Positions 32,622-41,711 of a DNA stretch of 64,000 nucleotides are shown in pieces (within the stretch, counting starts at the first letter, position 1; each line of letters opens with the position of its first letter). The position numbers and the translations under genes were made by a program. The stretch is from JBFAPK01 sp040676675 (lineage in GTDB: Bacteria > Actinomycetota > Actinomycetes > Mycobacteriales > Micromonosporaceae). The notes under the pieces are model-generated. The model was not told the origin of the DNA, did no database searches, and saw only the letters and a program-made list of their open reading frames with translations. The stretch is taken from assembly GCF_040676675.1 (NCBI RefSeq), contig NZ_JBFAPK010000004.1:248001-312000 (forward strand), read 5' to 3'.

Positions 32622-34598
32622 TCATCGGCCGCCGGGTGCGGCGGCGGCGCGGGGGTGGGTGGCTGTGGCTTCCGTCAGGCGGTGTCGGCCGTAGGCGCGG
32701 ACCGTCTCGGTGAGGCGGTAGCGGGGGCCGTCGGGTCCGTCGGTCATGGTGACGAGGCAGCGGTCGACCAGGCGGGCCAGGGTGTGCGGTACGTCGTGGA
32801 CCTCGCCGGCGGCGGCGTGTTCGGCGCTGGCGAGGGTGTGCCGGCCGTCGCCGGTGGTGGCGAGGCGGCGTAGCAGGGTCTGTTCGGGCGGGGCGAGCAG
32901 TCGCCAGCTCCAGTCGAGGGTGGCGCGCAGGGTGCGTTGCCGGACGGGGCCGCCGCGCCGGCCGGTGGTGAGCACGGCGAACGGGTCGTCGAGGCGGGCG
33001 GCGAGTTCGGTGACGCCGAGGGTGCGGACGCGGGCGGCGGCCAGTTCGAGGGCGAGCGGGAGGCCGTCGAGGCGGCGGCAGATGGTGGCGACGGCGACGG
33101 CGGTGTCGGGGCCGAGGCGGAAGCCGGGTGCGGCGGCGGTGGCGCGGGCGACGAACAGTTGTACGGCGGGGACGGTGTCCACCGCCGGTGGCGGTGCGGT
33201 CGGGTCGGGGGTGGGCAGCGGCGGTACGGCCCAGAGGTGTTCGGCGGTGATGGCGAGGGGTTCCTGGCTGGTGGCCAGGAACCGCAGGCCGGGTGCGGTG
33301 TGTAGCAGGTGTTCGGCGACGGCGGCGACGGGTTCGATGACGTGTTCGCAGTTGTCGAGCAGCAGCAGTGGGTGCCGGTGGGTGAGGGCGTGGCCGAGCC
33401 GGCGCAGGGCGCCGCTGGTGCCGCTGGTGGGGTCGGGCCCGCCGGTGGTGGGGTGTGGGCGGTGCTCGCCAGCCCCGCTCGGCGGATGCGCGTCGGTCCC
33501 GGTCGGGTGCAGGGTGGCGGCGATGTGGGCGGCCACGGTGTCGGCGGTGGTGGTGCCCGGGTCGAGGTCGGCGAGGTCGACCAGCCAGGTGCCGTCGGTG
33601 GGGGCCGGGTGCGGGTCGCGGGCGGCGGCCAGCGCGAGGGCGGTCTTGCCGACGCCGCCGGGGCCGACGAGGGTGAGCAGCCGTGCGGTGGTGAGCAGGT
33701 CGCGTACCCGGGTCAGCGCCTCGGCGCGGCCGATCAGTGGGGTGACGGCGGCGGGCAGGTTCCCGCCGGTGGCGGCCGGTGCCGGCGCGGGGGCGTGGCC
33801 GGTGGGCGGCGGGTTCGGGTGTGGTGGGGCGGTGGGCGCCGTGACGGCCCGCAGGGCGGGGTCCTGGTGCAGGATCGCCCGGTGCAGGGCGGTCAGTTCG
33901 GGGCCGGGGTCGACGCCGAGTTCCTCGGCCAGGCGTTCGCGCAGCCGGGTGTACGCGGTGAGGGCCTCGCTCTGCCGTCCGGCCTGGTAAAGGGCGCGCA
34001 GGTGGGCGGCGTGGAGGCGTTCGCACAGCGGGTGCCGGGCGACGAGGTCGGCGAGTTCGCCGGGGAGCAGGTGGTGTTCGCCGAGGTCGAGGCGGGCCTG
34101 GGCCTCGTGTTCCTGGGCGGTGACGTGTTCCTCGTCGAGGCGGGCGGCGACGGGCCGGGCGAAGTCGTGGTCGGCGTGGTCGGCGTAGGCGGGTCCGCGC
34201 CACAGGCGTAGCGCGTCGGTCAGCAGGGTGGCGCGGGTGTGCGGGTCGCCGGTGTCGCGGGCCTGGTCGAGCAGGGCGCGGAACCGGGTGGCGTCGACGG
34301 TGTCGGGGTCGATCGCGAGCAGGTAGCCGGGTGGTTGCCGTACGACGAGGTGGCGGGCGCCGGGTTCGGCGGTGTCGAGGGCGCGGCGCAGTTGGGAGAT
34401 CCGGGTGTGCAGGGTGGCGGTGGGGTTGCGGGGTGGCCGGGTGCCCCAGAGGTCGTCGATGAGCCGGTCGGCGGGTACGGGTCGGCCCGGTTGGGTGAGC
34501 AGGTCGGCCAGGAGCGCGCGGACCTTCGCCTCGGGGATCGGTACGCGGGTGCCGTCGTCGGTCCAGACGGCCAGCGGGCCGAGCACTCCGAAACGCAC
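32622..34598 (-). CDS. AfsR/SARP-family regulator with NB-ARC ATPase domain
   Basis: A 658-residue protein. Residues 1-90 are the OmpR-like winged helix of SARPs (MRFGVLGPLAVWTDDGTRVPIPEAKVRALLADLL), about 95-245 the BTAD domain (DATRFRALLDQARD … ERLAEELGVDPGPELTALHRAIL). After a Pro-rich linker comes an ATPase domain with P-loop LVGPGGVGKTALALAAA and Walker B-like PLLLLDNCEHV. The C terminus ends after a winged-helix-like segment (YRLTETVRAYGRHRL) with no TPR array, so it is shorter than AfsR. SARPs activate secondary-metabolite genes; no biosynthetic cluster is present, and the divergent oxidoreductase is the nearest candidate target. Confidence 0.9.
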   Translation of the reverse strand: MRFGVLGPLAVWTDDGTRVPIPEAKVRALLADLLTQPGRPVPADRLIDDLWGTRPPRNPTATLHTRISQLRRALDTAEPGARHLVVRQPPGYLLAIDPDTVDATRFRALLDQARDTGDPHTRATLLTDALRLWRGPAYADHADHDFARPVAARLDEEHVTAQEHEAQARLDLGEHHLLPGELADLVARHPLCERLHAAHLRALYQAGRQSEALTAYTRLRERLAEELGVDPGPELTALHRAILHQDPALRAVTAPTAPPHPNPPPTGHAPAPAPAATGGNLPAAVTPLIGRAEALTRVRDLLTTARLLTLVGPGGVGKTALALAAARDPHPAPTDGTWLVDLADLDPGTTTADTVAAHIAATLHPTGTDAHPPSGAGEHRPHPTTGGPDPTSGTSGALRRLGHALTHRHPLLLLDNCEHVIEPVAAVAEHLLHTAPGLRFLATSQEPLAITAEHLWAVPPLPTPDPTAPPPAVDTVPAVQLFVARATAAAPGFRLGPDTAVAVATICRRLDGLPLALELAAARVRTLGVTELAARLDDPFAVLTTGRRGGPVRQRTLRATLDWSWRLLAPPEQTLLRRLATTGDGRHTLASAEHAAAGEVHDVPHTLARLVDRCLVTMTDGPDGPRYRLTETVRAYGRHRLTEATATHPRAAAAPGGR

Positions 34599-34711
34599 CC
34601 GGGAAACGGTACTCCCCGGGTGGACCTGCAGCGGGGCGGAAGGAAACCGGAAGTGTCGGCGGGCACGGTGGGCGGTGTCAGCGAGACCGTGGCAGGTGGA
34701 GGGCAGTCGGT

Positions 34712-35722
34712 GTGGTGAGCAGGATGGTCGGTCGGGAGGTTCGGTTGGTGTCCCGCCCGGTGGGGTGGCCGGGGCCGGAGAACTTCGCGGTGGTGCGGAC
34801 GGGGGTGCCGGATCCCGGCGAGGGGCAGGTTCTGGTGCGTAACCGGTGGATGTCGGTGGATCCGTACATGCGGGGGCGGATGGACGACGGTGAGTCGTAC
34901 ATCGCGCCGTTCGAGGTGGGTGCGGTGCTGGAGGGGCACGCGGTGGGTGAGGTGGTGGCCTCCGGGGCCGCGGGTGTGCCGGTGGGTGCGACGGTGTCGC
35001 ACTTCGCGGGGTGGCGGGAGTACGCGCTGCTGGACGCGGCCGACGTGGCGGTGGTGGACGTGTCGGTGGCGCGTCCGCAGGATCATCTGCACGTGCTGGG
35101 GCAGACGGGGTTGACGGCGTACCTGGCGGTGACGGAGGTGGCGCGGGTACGGCCGGGTGACGTGGTGTTCGTCTCGGGGGCGGCGGGTGCGGTGGGCAGT
35201 CTGGTGGGGCAGTTGGCGCGCAGGTTCGGGGCGGCGCGGGTGGTCGGGTCGGCCGGTGGGGCGCAGAAGGCGCGGGTGCTGACGGAGGTGTTCGGGTTCG
35301 ACGCGGCGGTGGACTACCGGGCCGGTGGGGTGGCGGAACAGTTGGCGGTGGCGGCGCCGGAGGGGATCGACGTGTACGTGGACCACGTCGGTGGGGAGCA
35401 TCTGCAGGCGGCGATCGGGGCGTTGCGGCCGGGTGGTCGGGCGGCGCTGGTGGGGATGATCAGTGGTTATTCCGCGGCCGAGCCGGTGCCGGGGCCGAGC
35501 AACCTGTACGACGTGGTGGTCAAGCATTTGACGCTGCGGGGGTTGCTGGTGACCGAGTACTACGACCGGTTGCCCGGTTACGTGGCGCAGGCGGCGCGGT
35601 GGTTGGCGGACGGTTCGTTGCGCAGCCGGGAGACGGTGGTGGAGGGCATCGCGCGGGCGCCGGAGGCGTTTCTGGGGATGTTGGGTGGGGCGAACGTCGG
35701 CAAGATGCTGGTCCGGTTGTGA
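34712..35722 (+). CDS. NADP-dependent oxidoreductase (MDR family, CurA-like)
   Basis: A 336-residue medium-chain reductase. The N-terminal GroES-like part (GQVLVRNRWMSVDPYMRGRMDDGESY) is characteristic of CurA/leukotriene B4 12-hydroxydehydrogenase-like enoyl reductases. The Rossmann motif is VFVSGAAGAVGSLVGQLA, and NLYDVVVKHLTLRGLLVTEYYDRLP follows. No zinc ligands are seen, as expected. The start is GTG 34712 with GGAGGG about 9 bp upstream; ATG 34724 is possible. It is divergent from the SARP gene. Confidence 0.9.
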   Translation: MVSRMVGREVRLVSRPVGWPGPENFAVVRTGVPDPGEGQVLVRNRWMSVDPYMRGRMDDGESYIAPFEVGAVLEGHAVGEVVASGAAGVPVGATVSHFAGWREYALLDAADVAVVDVSVARPQDHLHVLGQTGLTAYLAVTEVARVRPGDVVFVSGAAGAVGSLVGQLARRFGAARVVGSAGGAQKARVLTEVFGFDAAVDYRAGGVAEQLAVAAPEGIDVYVDHVGGEHLQAAIGALRPGGRAALVGMISGYSAAEPVPGPSNLYDVVVKHLTLRGLLVTEYYDRLPGYVAQAARWLADGSLRSRETVVEGIARAPEAFLGMLGGANVGKMLVRL

Positions 35723-35727
35723 GGGGG

Positions 35728-35754
35728 GCGGGCCGCGACCGTGGGGCGGCCCGC
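35728..35754. terminator. hairpin between convergent genes
   Basis: GCGGGCCGC (35728-35736) pairs with GCGGCCCGC (35746-35754), directly after the oxidoreductase stop and before the TetR stop at 35789. Confidence 0.5.
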
Positions 35755-35788
35755 GACCGCGATCCGCGGGTGCCGGGCCGGGCGCGGG

Positions 35789-36556
35789 TCAGCGGGTGGG
35801 GCGGTCGATGAGGACGGCCAGCCCGTCGAGGACCCGGTGCAGGCCGAAGCGGTAGGCGTGGTCGGGGTCGTGGGCGCTGCCGTGCGCCGTTCCGGCGGCG
35901 GTGCCGACCCGGGTGGCGAGGGGGTACGTGTCCGGGTCGAGGTGTCGGGCCAGCAGCGGGCCGGTGGCGGCCCACCACTGGGCGTCGTCCATGGCGGTGG
36001 CGCGCGCGGTGGCCCGGGCTTCGATCGTGGCGCGGGCGTTGGCCTGGACGAAGGTGAGCAGGTGGGTGAGGCAGTCGTCCATCTCGACGTCGGTGAGGCC
36101 GAGCCCGTCGAGGGCGGACAGTTCGTGTTCGTACTTGGCGATGGCGCCGGGGCCGAGGGTGGGTCGTAGGGTGCTGACGGCCGCCGCCCAGGGGTGGCTG
36201 GTGTAGAGGGCGCGGTTGTCGTCGGCGACGGTGGTGAGTCGTTGCCGCCAGTCGGCGCCGGTGAGGGCGGCGCGGGGCATGCGGGCGTAGGCGGCGTCGA
36301 GCATGAGGTCGAGCAGTTCGGCCTTGCCGGGTACGTAGGTGTAGAGGGTCATCGGGGAGACCCGCAGGGTCTGGGCGACGCGGCGCATGGTGAGCGCGTC
36401 GAACCCCTCGTCGTCGGCGAGGGCGGTGGCGGCGTCGACGACGGCGTCGAGGTCGAGGGCGCGTTGCGGGCCGCGGCGCGGTACGGCGCTCTGGTCGCGC
36501 CACAGCAGCGCCAGGGTACGGGCGGGGTCGCCGGCGCCGCTGCGTTCGATCTTCAT
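35789..36556 (-). CDS. TetR-family regulator with TetR_C ligand domain
   Basis: A 255-residue protein. A Trp-containing lead (LALLWRDQSAVPRRGPQRALDLDAVVDAATALADDEGFDALTMRRVAQTLRVSPMTLYTYVPGKAELLDLML) is the TetR HTH of the tetracycline-repressor-like subgroup, followed by a ligand/dimer domain. ATG 36556 was preferred over the upstream ATG 36640 because the latter would include the operator region. It is divergent from a VOC gene; the GTAC repeats between them are the likely operator. Confidence 0.9.
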   Translation of the reverse strand: MKIERSGAGDPARTLALLWRDQSAVPRRGPQRALDLDAVVDAATALADDEGFDALTMRRVAQTLRVSPMTLYTYVPGKAELLDLMLDAAYARMPRAALTGADWRQRLTTVADDNRALYTSHPWAAAVSTLRPTLGPGAIAKYEHELSALDGLGLTDVEMDDCLTHLLTFVQANARATIEARATARATAMDDAQWWAATGPLLARHLDPDTYPLATRVGTAAGTAHGSAHDPDHAYRFGLHRVLDGLAVLIDRPTR

Positions 36557-36590
36557 GGGGTCATTCTCGCGCACCCGGACCCACAACCCC

Positions 36591-36615
36591 GTACGAAGTA
36601 CAATGTACGACGTAC
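36591..36615. promoter_or_regulatory. TetR operator: four GTAC words at 7-bp intervals
   Basis: GTAC occurs at 36591, 36598, 36605 and 36612, forming an imperfect dyad centred near 36603. TACAAT (36599-36604) inside it is a good -10 hexamer for the divergent VOC gene (start 36646), so repressor binding would occlude that promoter. Confidence 0.6.
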
Positions 36616-36645
36616 GGAGTTTCCGACCGTCGGGGAGCACACCAC

Positions 36646-37038
36646 GTGAACATCACCTCCAGCGCCGTCTCGCTCAACGTCGACGACGTCGCCGCCTCCA
36701 GCGCGTTCCTGCGCACCCACTTCGGCTTCACCGAACAGCTGGCCGCCGACGGGTTCGCCGCGCTCACCCGCGACGACGCCGGCATGAACGTCGTCTTCCT
36801 GCGGCGCGGCCTGCCGACGCTGCCCGCCGACCAGCGCGACACGCACGCCGCCGGGCTGATCCTGGCCTTCGTCGTGGACGACCTGGAGGGCGAGCTGGCC
36901 CGGCTGCGCGCCGAGGGCGTCACCATCACCATGCCGCTGACCGTCGAGGAGTGGGGCGAACGGGCCTTCCAGGTCCGCGACCCGAACGGGGTGATCGTCC
37001 AACTCGTCGACTGGAACGGCCCCGGACAGCAGCGGTAG
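36646..37038 (+). CDS. VOC superfamily protein (glyoxalase/bleomycin-resistance type)
   Basis: A 130-residue single-domain VOC protein (ITSSAVSLNVDDVAASSAFLRTHFGFTEQLAADGFAALTRDD … ERAFQVRDPNGVIVQLVDW). The RDPNGVIVQLVDW end is the second-module metal-binding strand. It starts at GTG 36646. Its position opposite a TetR gene with a repeat operator suggests an inducible detoxification or drug-binding role; the ligand is unknown. It ends before a double hairpin. Confidence 0.85.
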   Translation: MNITSSAVSLNVDDVAASSAFLRTHFGFTEQLAADGFAALTRDDAGMNVVFLRRGLPTLPADQRDTHAAGLILAFVVDDLEGELARLRAEGVTITMPLTVEEWGERAFQVRDPNGVIVQLVDWNGPGQQR

Positions 37039-37050
37039 CCGCGCCGCGTT

Positions 37051-37116
37051 CACCGTGCGTGCCCGCACGGTGCCGCCGGTGGGTGCCGGCGCCGGCCCGG
37101 CGCCGGCACCCACCGG
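37051..37116. terminator. tandem hairpin terminators
   Basis: The first hairpin is CACCGTGCG / CGCACGGTG (37051-37072). The second has 20-bp perfect arms (37076-37095 and 37097-37116, beginning CCGGTGGGTGCC). Both lie between the convergent VOC (stop 37038) and carbonic anhydrase (stop 37125) genes. Confidence 0.7.
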
Positions 37117-37124
37117 GCCTCGGC

Positions 37125-37754
37125 TCAGCCGGGCAGGATCCGCACCTGCCCGGCCTCGAGCTGGTACGACATGCCGACCACCGCGCAACTGCCGGCCCGT
37201 ACCGCGGTGGCCAGCACCGCCGAACGCTGCGGCAACTGCTGGACCGTGCGCTGGATGTGCAGGTCCACGATCTGATCCACGTCGTCGGCCTGCCGGGCCG
37301 CGGCCAACTCCACGCTCGGCACGATCGCCGACACGATCCAGCCCAGATGCCCGACCGGCTCGGCCGGGTGCGCCACCGCCTCCCGGGCCGCCTGCACCGC
37401 ACCGCAGGAACTGTGCCCCAACACCACCACCAGCGGCGTGTTGAGCACCGTCACCGCGTACTCGATGCTGCCCAGCACCTCCGCGCCCATCGTGTGCCCC
37501 GCGGTACGGACCACGAACAGGTCACCCAGCCCCCGATCGAAAATGATCTCAGCGGCGAGTCGGGAGTCCGAACAGCCGAAGACCACCGCGAACGGGGCCT
37601 GCGCGGCCGCCAACGCGGCCCGGTGCTCCGCGTCCTGGTTCGGGTGGATCCGGGTACCGGTGACGAACCGGCGGTTGCCCGCCTGCAACTCGGCCAACGC
37701 CTGCTCGGGCGTACGCGGCGGACCCTGCGGCCCCGGCGCGGATGGTGCGGTCAT
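37125..37754 (-). CDS. beta-class carbonic anhydrase
   Basis: A 209-residue enzyme interconverting CO2 and bicarbonate. Zinc ligands and catalytic dyad are visible: VVFGCSDSRLAAEIIFD (Cys and Asp-Arg) and VVVLGHSSCGAVQAA (His and Cys). The VVRTAGHTMGAEVLGSIEYAV segment between them is family-typical. ATG 37754 has GGAGGG close upstream; the longer open frame has no support. No signal peptide is present. The peptide deformylase gene lies upstream on the same strand, 279 bp away. Confidence 0.95.
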   Translation of the reverse strand: MTAPSAPGPQGPPRTPEQALAELQAGNRRFVTGTRIHPNQDAEHRAALAAAQAPFAVVFGCSDSRLAAEIIFDRGLGDLFVVRTAGHTMGAEVLGSIEYAVTVLNTPLVVVLGHSSCGAVQAAREAVAHPAEPVGHLGWIVSAIVPSVELAAARQADDVDQIVDLHIQRTVQQLPQRSAVLATAVRAGSCAVVGMSYQLEAGQVRILPG

Positions 37755-38033
37755 CGACCCTCCATGGACGGACGGCTGCGCGACGACCCGCGACACGTCC
37801 GCCGCCGCCGGCCACCCGCCGGCACGACACACCGGCGACCGGCCCCGGGGCGGCACACCGCGCGGGCCACCCGCGTCGCGACACTGCGCCGCGGGCCCCA
37901 CCAGCCTATCCGCGCACCCCACCGCGATGATCACCCACCGGGTCGCGGCGACCGACGTCACCCCCGCGCCACCGGATCGACCCCCGGAACCCGCACGGCG
38001 CCGCCGCTCGCGACCCCACGCCACCGGTTCGGC

Positions 38034-38696
38034 TCAGCCGCGCGGCGCCGCCGCCCGCGCCGCCCGCCGGGCGAACACCTCGTCGCGGCGCTCGGCCATC
38101 TCCCGCAACACCGCCTTGCGCCGCCGCCCGGTCAACCGGTCCACGTACAGCCGCCCGTACAGGTGATCCGTCTCGTGCTGCAGGCAACGCGCGAAGTACC
38201 CCCACCCCTCGACCACCAGCGGCCGGCCCGCCAGGTCGAACCCCCGCACCACCGCGTGGTCCGGCCGCGACACCGGCGCGTACGGGCCCGGCACCGACAG
38301 GCACCCCTCGTCGGACTCCACCAGCCGCCGGCTGCCCGACGGCTCCTCGTCCAGCACCGGGTTGCAGATGTGCCCCACGTGCCGCACGCCCTGGTCGTCC
38401 GGGCAGTCCCAGACGAACACCTGCAGGTCCACGTCGACCTGGTTGGCCGCCAGGCCCACCCCCTCGGCCACGTACATGGTGGCGAACATGTCGTCCACCA
38501 GCCGCGCCAGCTCCGGCGTACCGAACTCGGTCACCTCCCGGCAGCGGCGGTGCAGCACCGGCTCCCCCACCACCGTGATCCGCCGCACCGTGCCGCGCGC
38601 CGCCTCCGGCACGACCCGGGGATAGTCGTCGACCGGCTCCCCCTGCACGCGTACCCGGCGGTCGACGGAACCCTCACGGTCAGACGGTACGGACAT
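38034..38696 (-). CDS. def: peptide deformylase (first copy)
   Basis: A 220-residue metalloenzyme that removes the N-formyl group from new proteins. The three motifs are complete: GVGLAANQ (motif 1), EGCLSVPG (motif 2, metal Cys) and QHETDHLYG (motif 3, metal His residues and catalytic Glu). An extra 40-residue N-terminal segment is rich in Arg and Asp. ATG 38696 was chosen with AGAGG about 10 bp upstream. A large hairpin with TTTGCAAA dyads lies about 120 bp upstream. A second deformylase gene is at 46384. Confidence 0.95.
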   Translation of the reverse strand: MSVPSDREGSVDRRVRVQGEPVDDYPRVVPEAARGTVRRITVVGEPVLHRRCREVTEFGTPELARLVDDMFATMYVAEGVGLAANQVDVDLQVFVWDCPDDQGVRHVGHICNPVLDEEPSGSRRLVESDEGCLSVPGPYAPVSRPDHAVVRGFDLAGRPLVVEGWGYFARCLQHETDHLYGRLYVDRLTGRRRKAVLREMAERRDEVFARRAARAAAPRG

Positions 38697-38817
38697 CGGC
38701 GGCACACCTCTCGGATCACGGACGCCGCGGCCGGCGCCCCGCCCGCCGCGGACACGCGAGCGGACGACACACCGGCCCGGACCAAACGGGACGGGACGGC
38801 GCGCGGCACACGACCAC

Positions 38818-38860
38818 CCCGCGCGCTTTGCAAAGTAACACTCTTTGCAAAGCGCGCGGG
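38818..38860. promoter_or_regulatory. hairpin built from two CTTTGCAAAG palindromes
   Basis: CCCGCGCGCTTTGCAAAG (38818-38835) and its exact reverse complement (38843-38860) flank TAACACT. Each arm contains the palindrome CTTTGCAAAG, so the site offers two identical dyads 17 bp apart within a larger one. It lies between the Hsp70-like stop (38918) and the deformylase start (38696), so it may be a terminator, an operator, or both. Confidence 0.6.
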
Positions 38861-38917
38861 AGCCGGGCACCCCGGCAACGCACCCCCGGGCGCCACCCCC
38901 ACCCGGTCACGCCCCGG

Positions 38918-41632
38918 TCACGCCAAACCCGCCGCCCGCAACGTCAACACCCGCCGATCCCCCGTCACCACCGCCACCAGATCACCGTCCACCACCACCT
39001 GCTCCGGCGCCTTCTCCCCCACCTTCGCCCCCGCCGTCACCCGACCCGACGACACCTCCTCCACCCAGATCCGCCACCCCGCATACGCGTCGTACCGCCG
39101 CGCCACCAACCGGCCACCCGCCACCGCCACCACCGACGAACCGTCCGGCAACTGCCGCAACCGCCCCCCGTCGAACCCCAACACCCGCGCCCGCTCCACC
39201 GAATCGAACGGCGCCCGCCCCCACACCAACGCCCCCTGCGCCACGTACCACGACTCCTCGTCCGACCAGTCCACCGCCGCCGACCACACCTGCACCCCCG
39301 TACGCGTGTCCACCGCCACCGTCGCGTGATCCCCCTCCGCCCGACCGTCCACCGCCGCACACACCAGATGCGGACCACACGGCTTCACCCGCTGCACCCG
39401 CCGACCCGCCTCCAACGGCAACTGCCACCTGCGCGCGAACCCCTCCGACACCCCGTACCCGGCCAACACGTCCCGCCCCGGCTCCACCCGCGACGACACC
39501 TTCCCCACCACCAACCCGTCGAACGCCGTCCACAACTCCTCGTCCACCGGCAACGCCCCACCGGCCCCGGCCGGCCGGCCCGTCGCCACGTCCACCGCCG
39601 AACCCCGATGCGTACGCGCGTCCAACTGCACCACCACACCGCCCGCCGCGACCGCGTCCCGCAACCCCACCTCCGCCGCCGGCACCACACCCGCCACCGC
39701 CCCCGGCGGCAGCGGCGGCCACTGCCACAACGGCTCCACCCGATGCCCACCCGAACCCAACACCGCGTCGTCACCCGCCCGCGACCACCGCGCCTCACCC
39801 GTACGCAGATCCACCCGCGACAACCCCGGACCACCCTCGCGGCCCGACCCCTCCACCACCACGTCCGTGCCGTAGAACGCCACATCCCGGCGCTGCTCCC
39901 ACGCGCTCTTCCACAACAGGCGACCATCCGCGGCCGACAACACCGCCCGCACGTCCCGACCCCCGTCCGTGGCCGAGCCCTCCCCGTCCACCACCACCAG
40001 ATCACCCACCCCGGTCAGCCGCAGCTCCGTCGGCTCCACCGGCACCCGCACCGACCACAGCGGCTGCGCCACACCCGGCGCCGTCGACGTCACCTGCGTC
40101 CCGCCGCCACCCGCCACCGCCGACACCACCCGACCACCGGCCACCGTCACCCCGCCCGCCCCGGAACCCGGCAGGTCACGGCTGGTCACCTCCGTCAACT
40201 CGCCCACCACGTCCGCGCCGTCGCCGGCCAGATTCGCCCCACCCGGCAACGCCCCCGACAACCGGTCCCACACCCCCGCCACCAGCCGCCCACCGGTGCC
40301 CAACGCCGCGACACACCCCGCCACCGCCAGCACCGCCACCGACGCCAGCAACGCCCGCCGCACCGGACGACGCCGCCGCGCCGACCCCGGCGACGGCCGT
40401 ACGGCGACCGGCGGCACCGCGGCACCCGCACCGACCGGAATACCCGCGACCGGTGCCACCGGCGCCGAGGAGAGCGGCGACCCACCCGACACCGCACCGG
40501 CCGCCGGCGAACCGGCACCAACCCGGCCCGCCGCCGCGTCCGGCAGGACCGGCCCGGCCGGCGCCGCGACAAACCGCACCGCCCCGAACGCCACCGGCAA
40601 CTCCGGCTGCTCCGGCACCTCCGGCGCCACCCCCAACCGGGCATGCAACCGCGTCGCCACCAACGGCAGCCGGCTCGAACCACCCACCAACACCAACCCC
40701 GCCAACGCCGCCGGCTCCACCCCCGCCCGCTGCACCACCCGCCGCGTCTCGTCCACCGCCCGCGCCACCAACGGACCCGCCACCCGCTCCAACTCCTCAC
40801 GGGTCAGATGCACCGGCTCGTCCCAACCCGGCACCTGCACCGGCGCGCTCGCCGCACGCGACAACATCTCCTTCGCCGCCCGCACCTCCGCCCAGAACAC
40901 CTGCCGATCCCGCCGCTGCGCCGCCGACCCCGGAACCCGCAACCGCTCCCACAACCCCGGATCACGCACCCCCACCAACTGCCCCAGATGCGCCACCAAC
41001 GCCTCGTCGACGTCCACCCCACCCAGGTCGTCCAACCCACCCGTGGCCAACACCCGCAGCCCCGACGCCTCCCGCCGCACCACCGCCACGTCCAGCGTCC
41101 CGCCGCCGAAGTCGAACACCCCCAACACGCCACCCACCGGCACCCGCTGCCCCCACACCCCCAGGCAGTACGTCGCCGCCGCGATCGGCTCGTCCACCAA
41201 CCGCACCTCGCCCAACCCCGCCCGCCGCGCCGCCTCCCGCAGCCGCTCCCGACGCGGACCACCCCAGTCCGCCGGACACGTCACCACCGTCGCCGCCGCC
41301 GGGTCGACCCCCGCCACCCGCGCCTCGCCGGCCACCCGACCCAACACCGCCGCCAACAACCCCGACACCGGCACCTCACGCGCGCCCAACAGCACCGCGT
41401 CCTCGTCGATCCGGCGCTTCGGCTGCGGCTCGAAACACTCCGGCCGCAACACACCCAGCCGCTGCGCGTCCCGCCCCGTGTGCGTCGCCCCCGCCTCGTC
41501 GACGAACACCCCGGACGGCAACAAGGGCGAACCGTCGAACAACAGCGGCCGCGCCGGCTGATCACCGCGCCGTACCACCGCCACCGTGTGCGTCGTACCC
41601 AGATCCACCGCAAGCCGCGCCGGCTCGACCAC
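38918..41632 (-). CDS. membrane Hsp70-like protein with predicted C-terminal beta-propeller
   Basis: A 904-residue protein. Residues about 5-385 are an Hsp70/actin-type ATPase: phosphate-1 AVDLGTTHT, phosphate-2 FDFGGGTLDVAVV, adenosine LVLVGGSSRLPLV, and RRIDEDAVLLG near the N terminus. The usual Hsp70 substrate domain is missing. Instead, a Pro/Ala linker leads to one transmembrane helix (ALLASVAVLAVAGCVAALG, about 425-445) and about 450 residues with repeated strands like PQQ/WD propellers (AADGRLLWKSAWEQ, DLRTGEARWSRAG, DTRTGVQVWSAAVDW). The propeller is predicted to lie outside the cell. GTG 41632 has GAGGGGG upstream. Confidence 0.8.
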   Translation of the reverse strand: MVEPARLAVDLGTTHTVAVVRRGDQPARPLLFDGSPLLPSGVFVDEAGATHTGRDAQRLGVLRPECFEPQPKRRIDEDAVLLGAREVPVSGLLAAVLGRVAGEARVAGVDPAAATVVTCPADWGGPRRERLREAARRAGLGEVRLVDEPIAAATYCLGVWGQRVPVGGVLGVFDFGGGTLDVAVVRREASGLRVLATGGLDDLGGVDVDEALVAHLGQLVGVRDPGLWERLRVPGSAAQRRDRQVFWAEVRAAKEMLSRAASAPVQVPGWDEPVHLTREELERVAGPLVARAVDETRRVVQRAGVEPAALAGLVLVGGSSRLPLVATRLHARLGVAPEVPEQPELPVAFGAVRFVAAPAGPVLPDAAAGRVGAGSPAAGAVSGGSPLSSAPVAPVAGIPVGAGAAVPPVAVRPSPGSARRRRPVRRALLASVAVLAVAGCVAALGTGGRLVAGVWDRLSGALPGGANLAGDGADVVGELTEVTSRDLPGSGAGGVTVAGGRVVSAVAGGGGTQVTSTAPGVAQPLWSVRVPVEPTELRLTGVGDLVVVDGEGSATDGGRDVRAVLSAADGRLLWKSAWEQRRDVAFYGTDVVVEGSGREGGPGLSRVDLRTGEARWSRAGDDAVLGSGGHRVEPLWQWPPLPPGAVAGVVPAAEVGLRDAVAAGGVVVQLDARTHRGSAVDVATGRPAGAGGALPVDEELWTAFDGLVVGKVSSRVEPGRDVLAGYGVSEGFARRWQLPLEAGRRVQRVKPCGPHLVCAAVDGRAEGDHATVAVDTRTGVQVWSAAVDWSDEESWYVAQGALVWGRAPFDSVERARVLGFDGGRLRQLPDGSSVVAVAGGRLVARRYDAYAGWRIWVEEVSSGRVTAGAKVGEKAPEQVVVDGDLVAVVTGDRRVLTLRAAGLA

Positions 41633-41711
41633 CGAACCCCCTCGGGGCGTACCCGTCAATGCCGCGCCGGATCGTACTTGCCGGCCACGACACGACACCT
41701 CCGCCGGTCGG

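Noticed and set aside
32622..35722. Secondary-metabolite cluster next to the SARP regulator
   Set aside because: No polyketide, peptide or terpene biosynthetic genes lie nearby; only a single MDR oxidoreductase is adjacent.
36387..39329. 980-codon plus-strand frame across the VOC, carbonic anhydrase and deformylase genes
   Set aside because: It crosses several well-supported genes in other frames and contains no recognisable domain.
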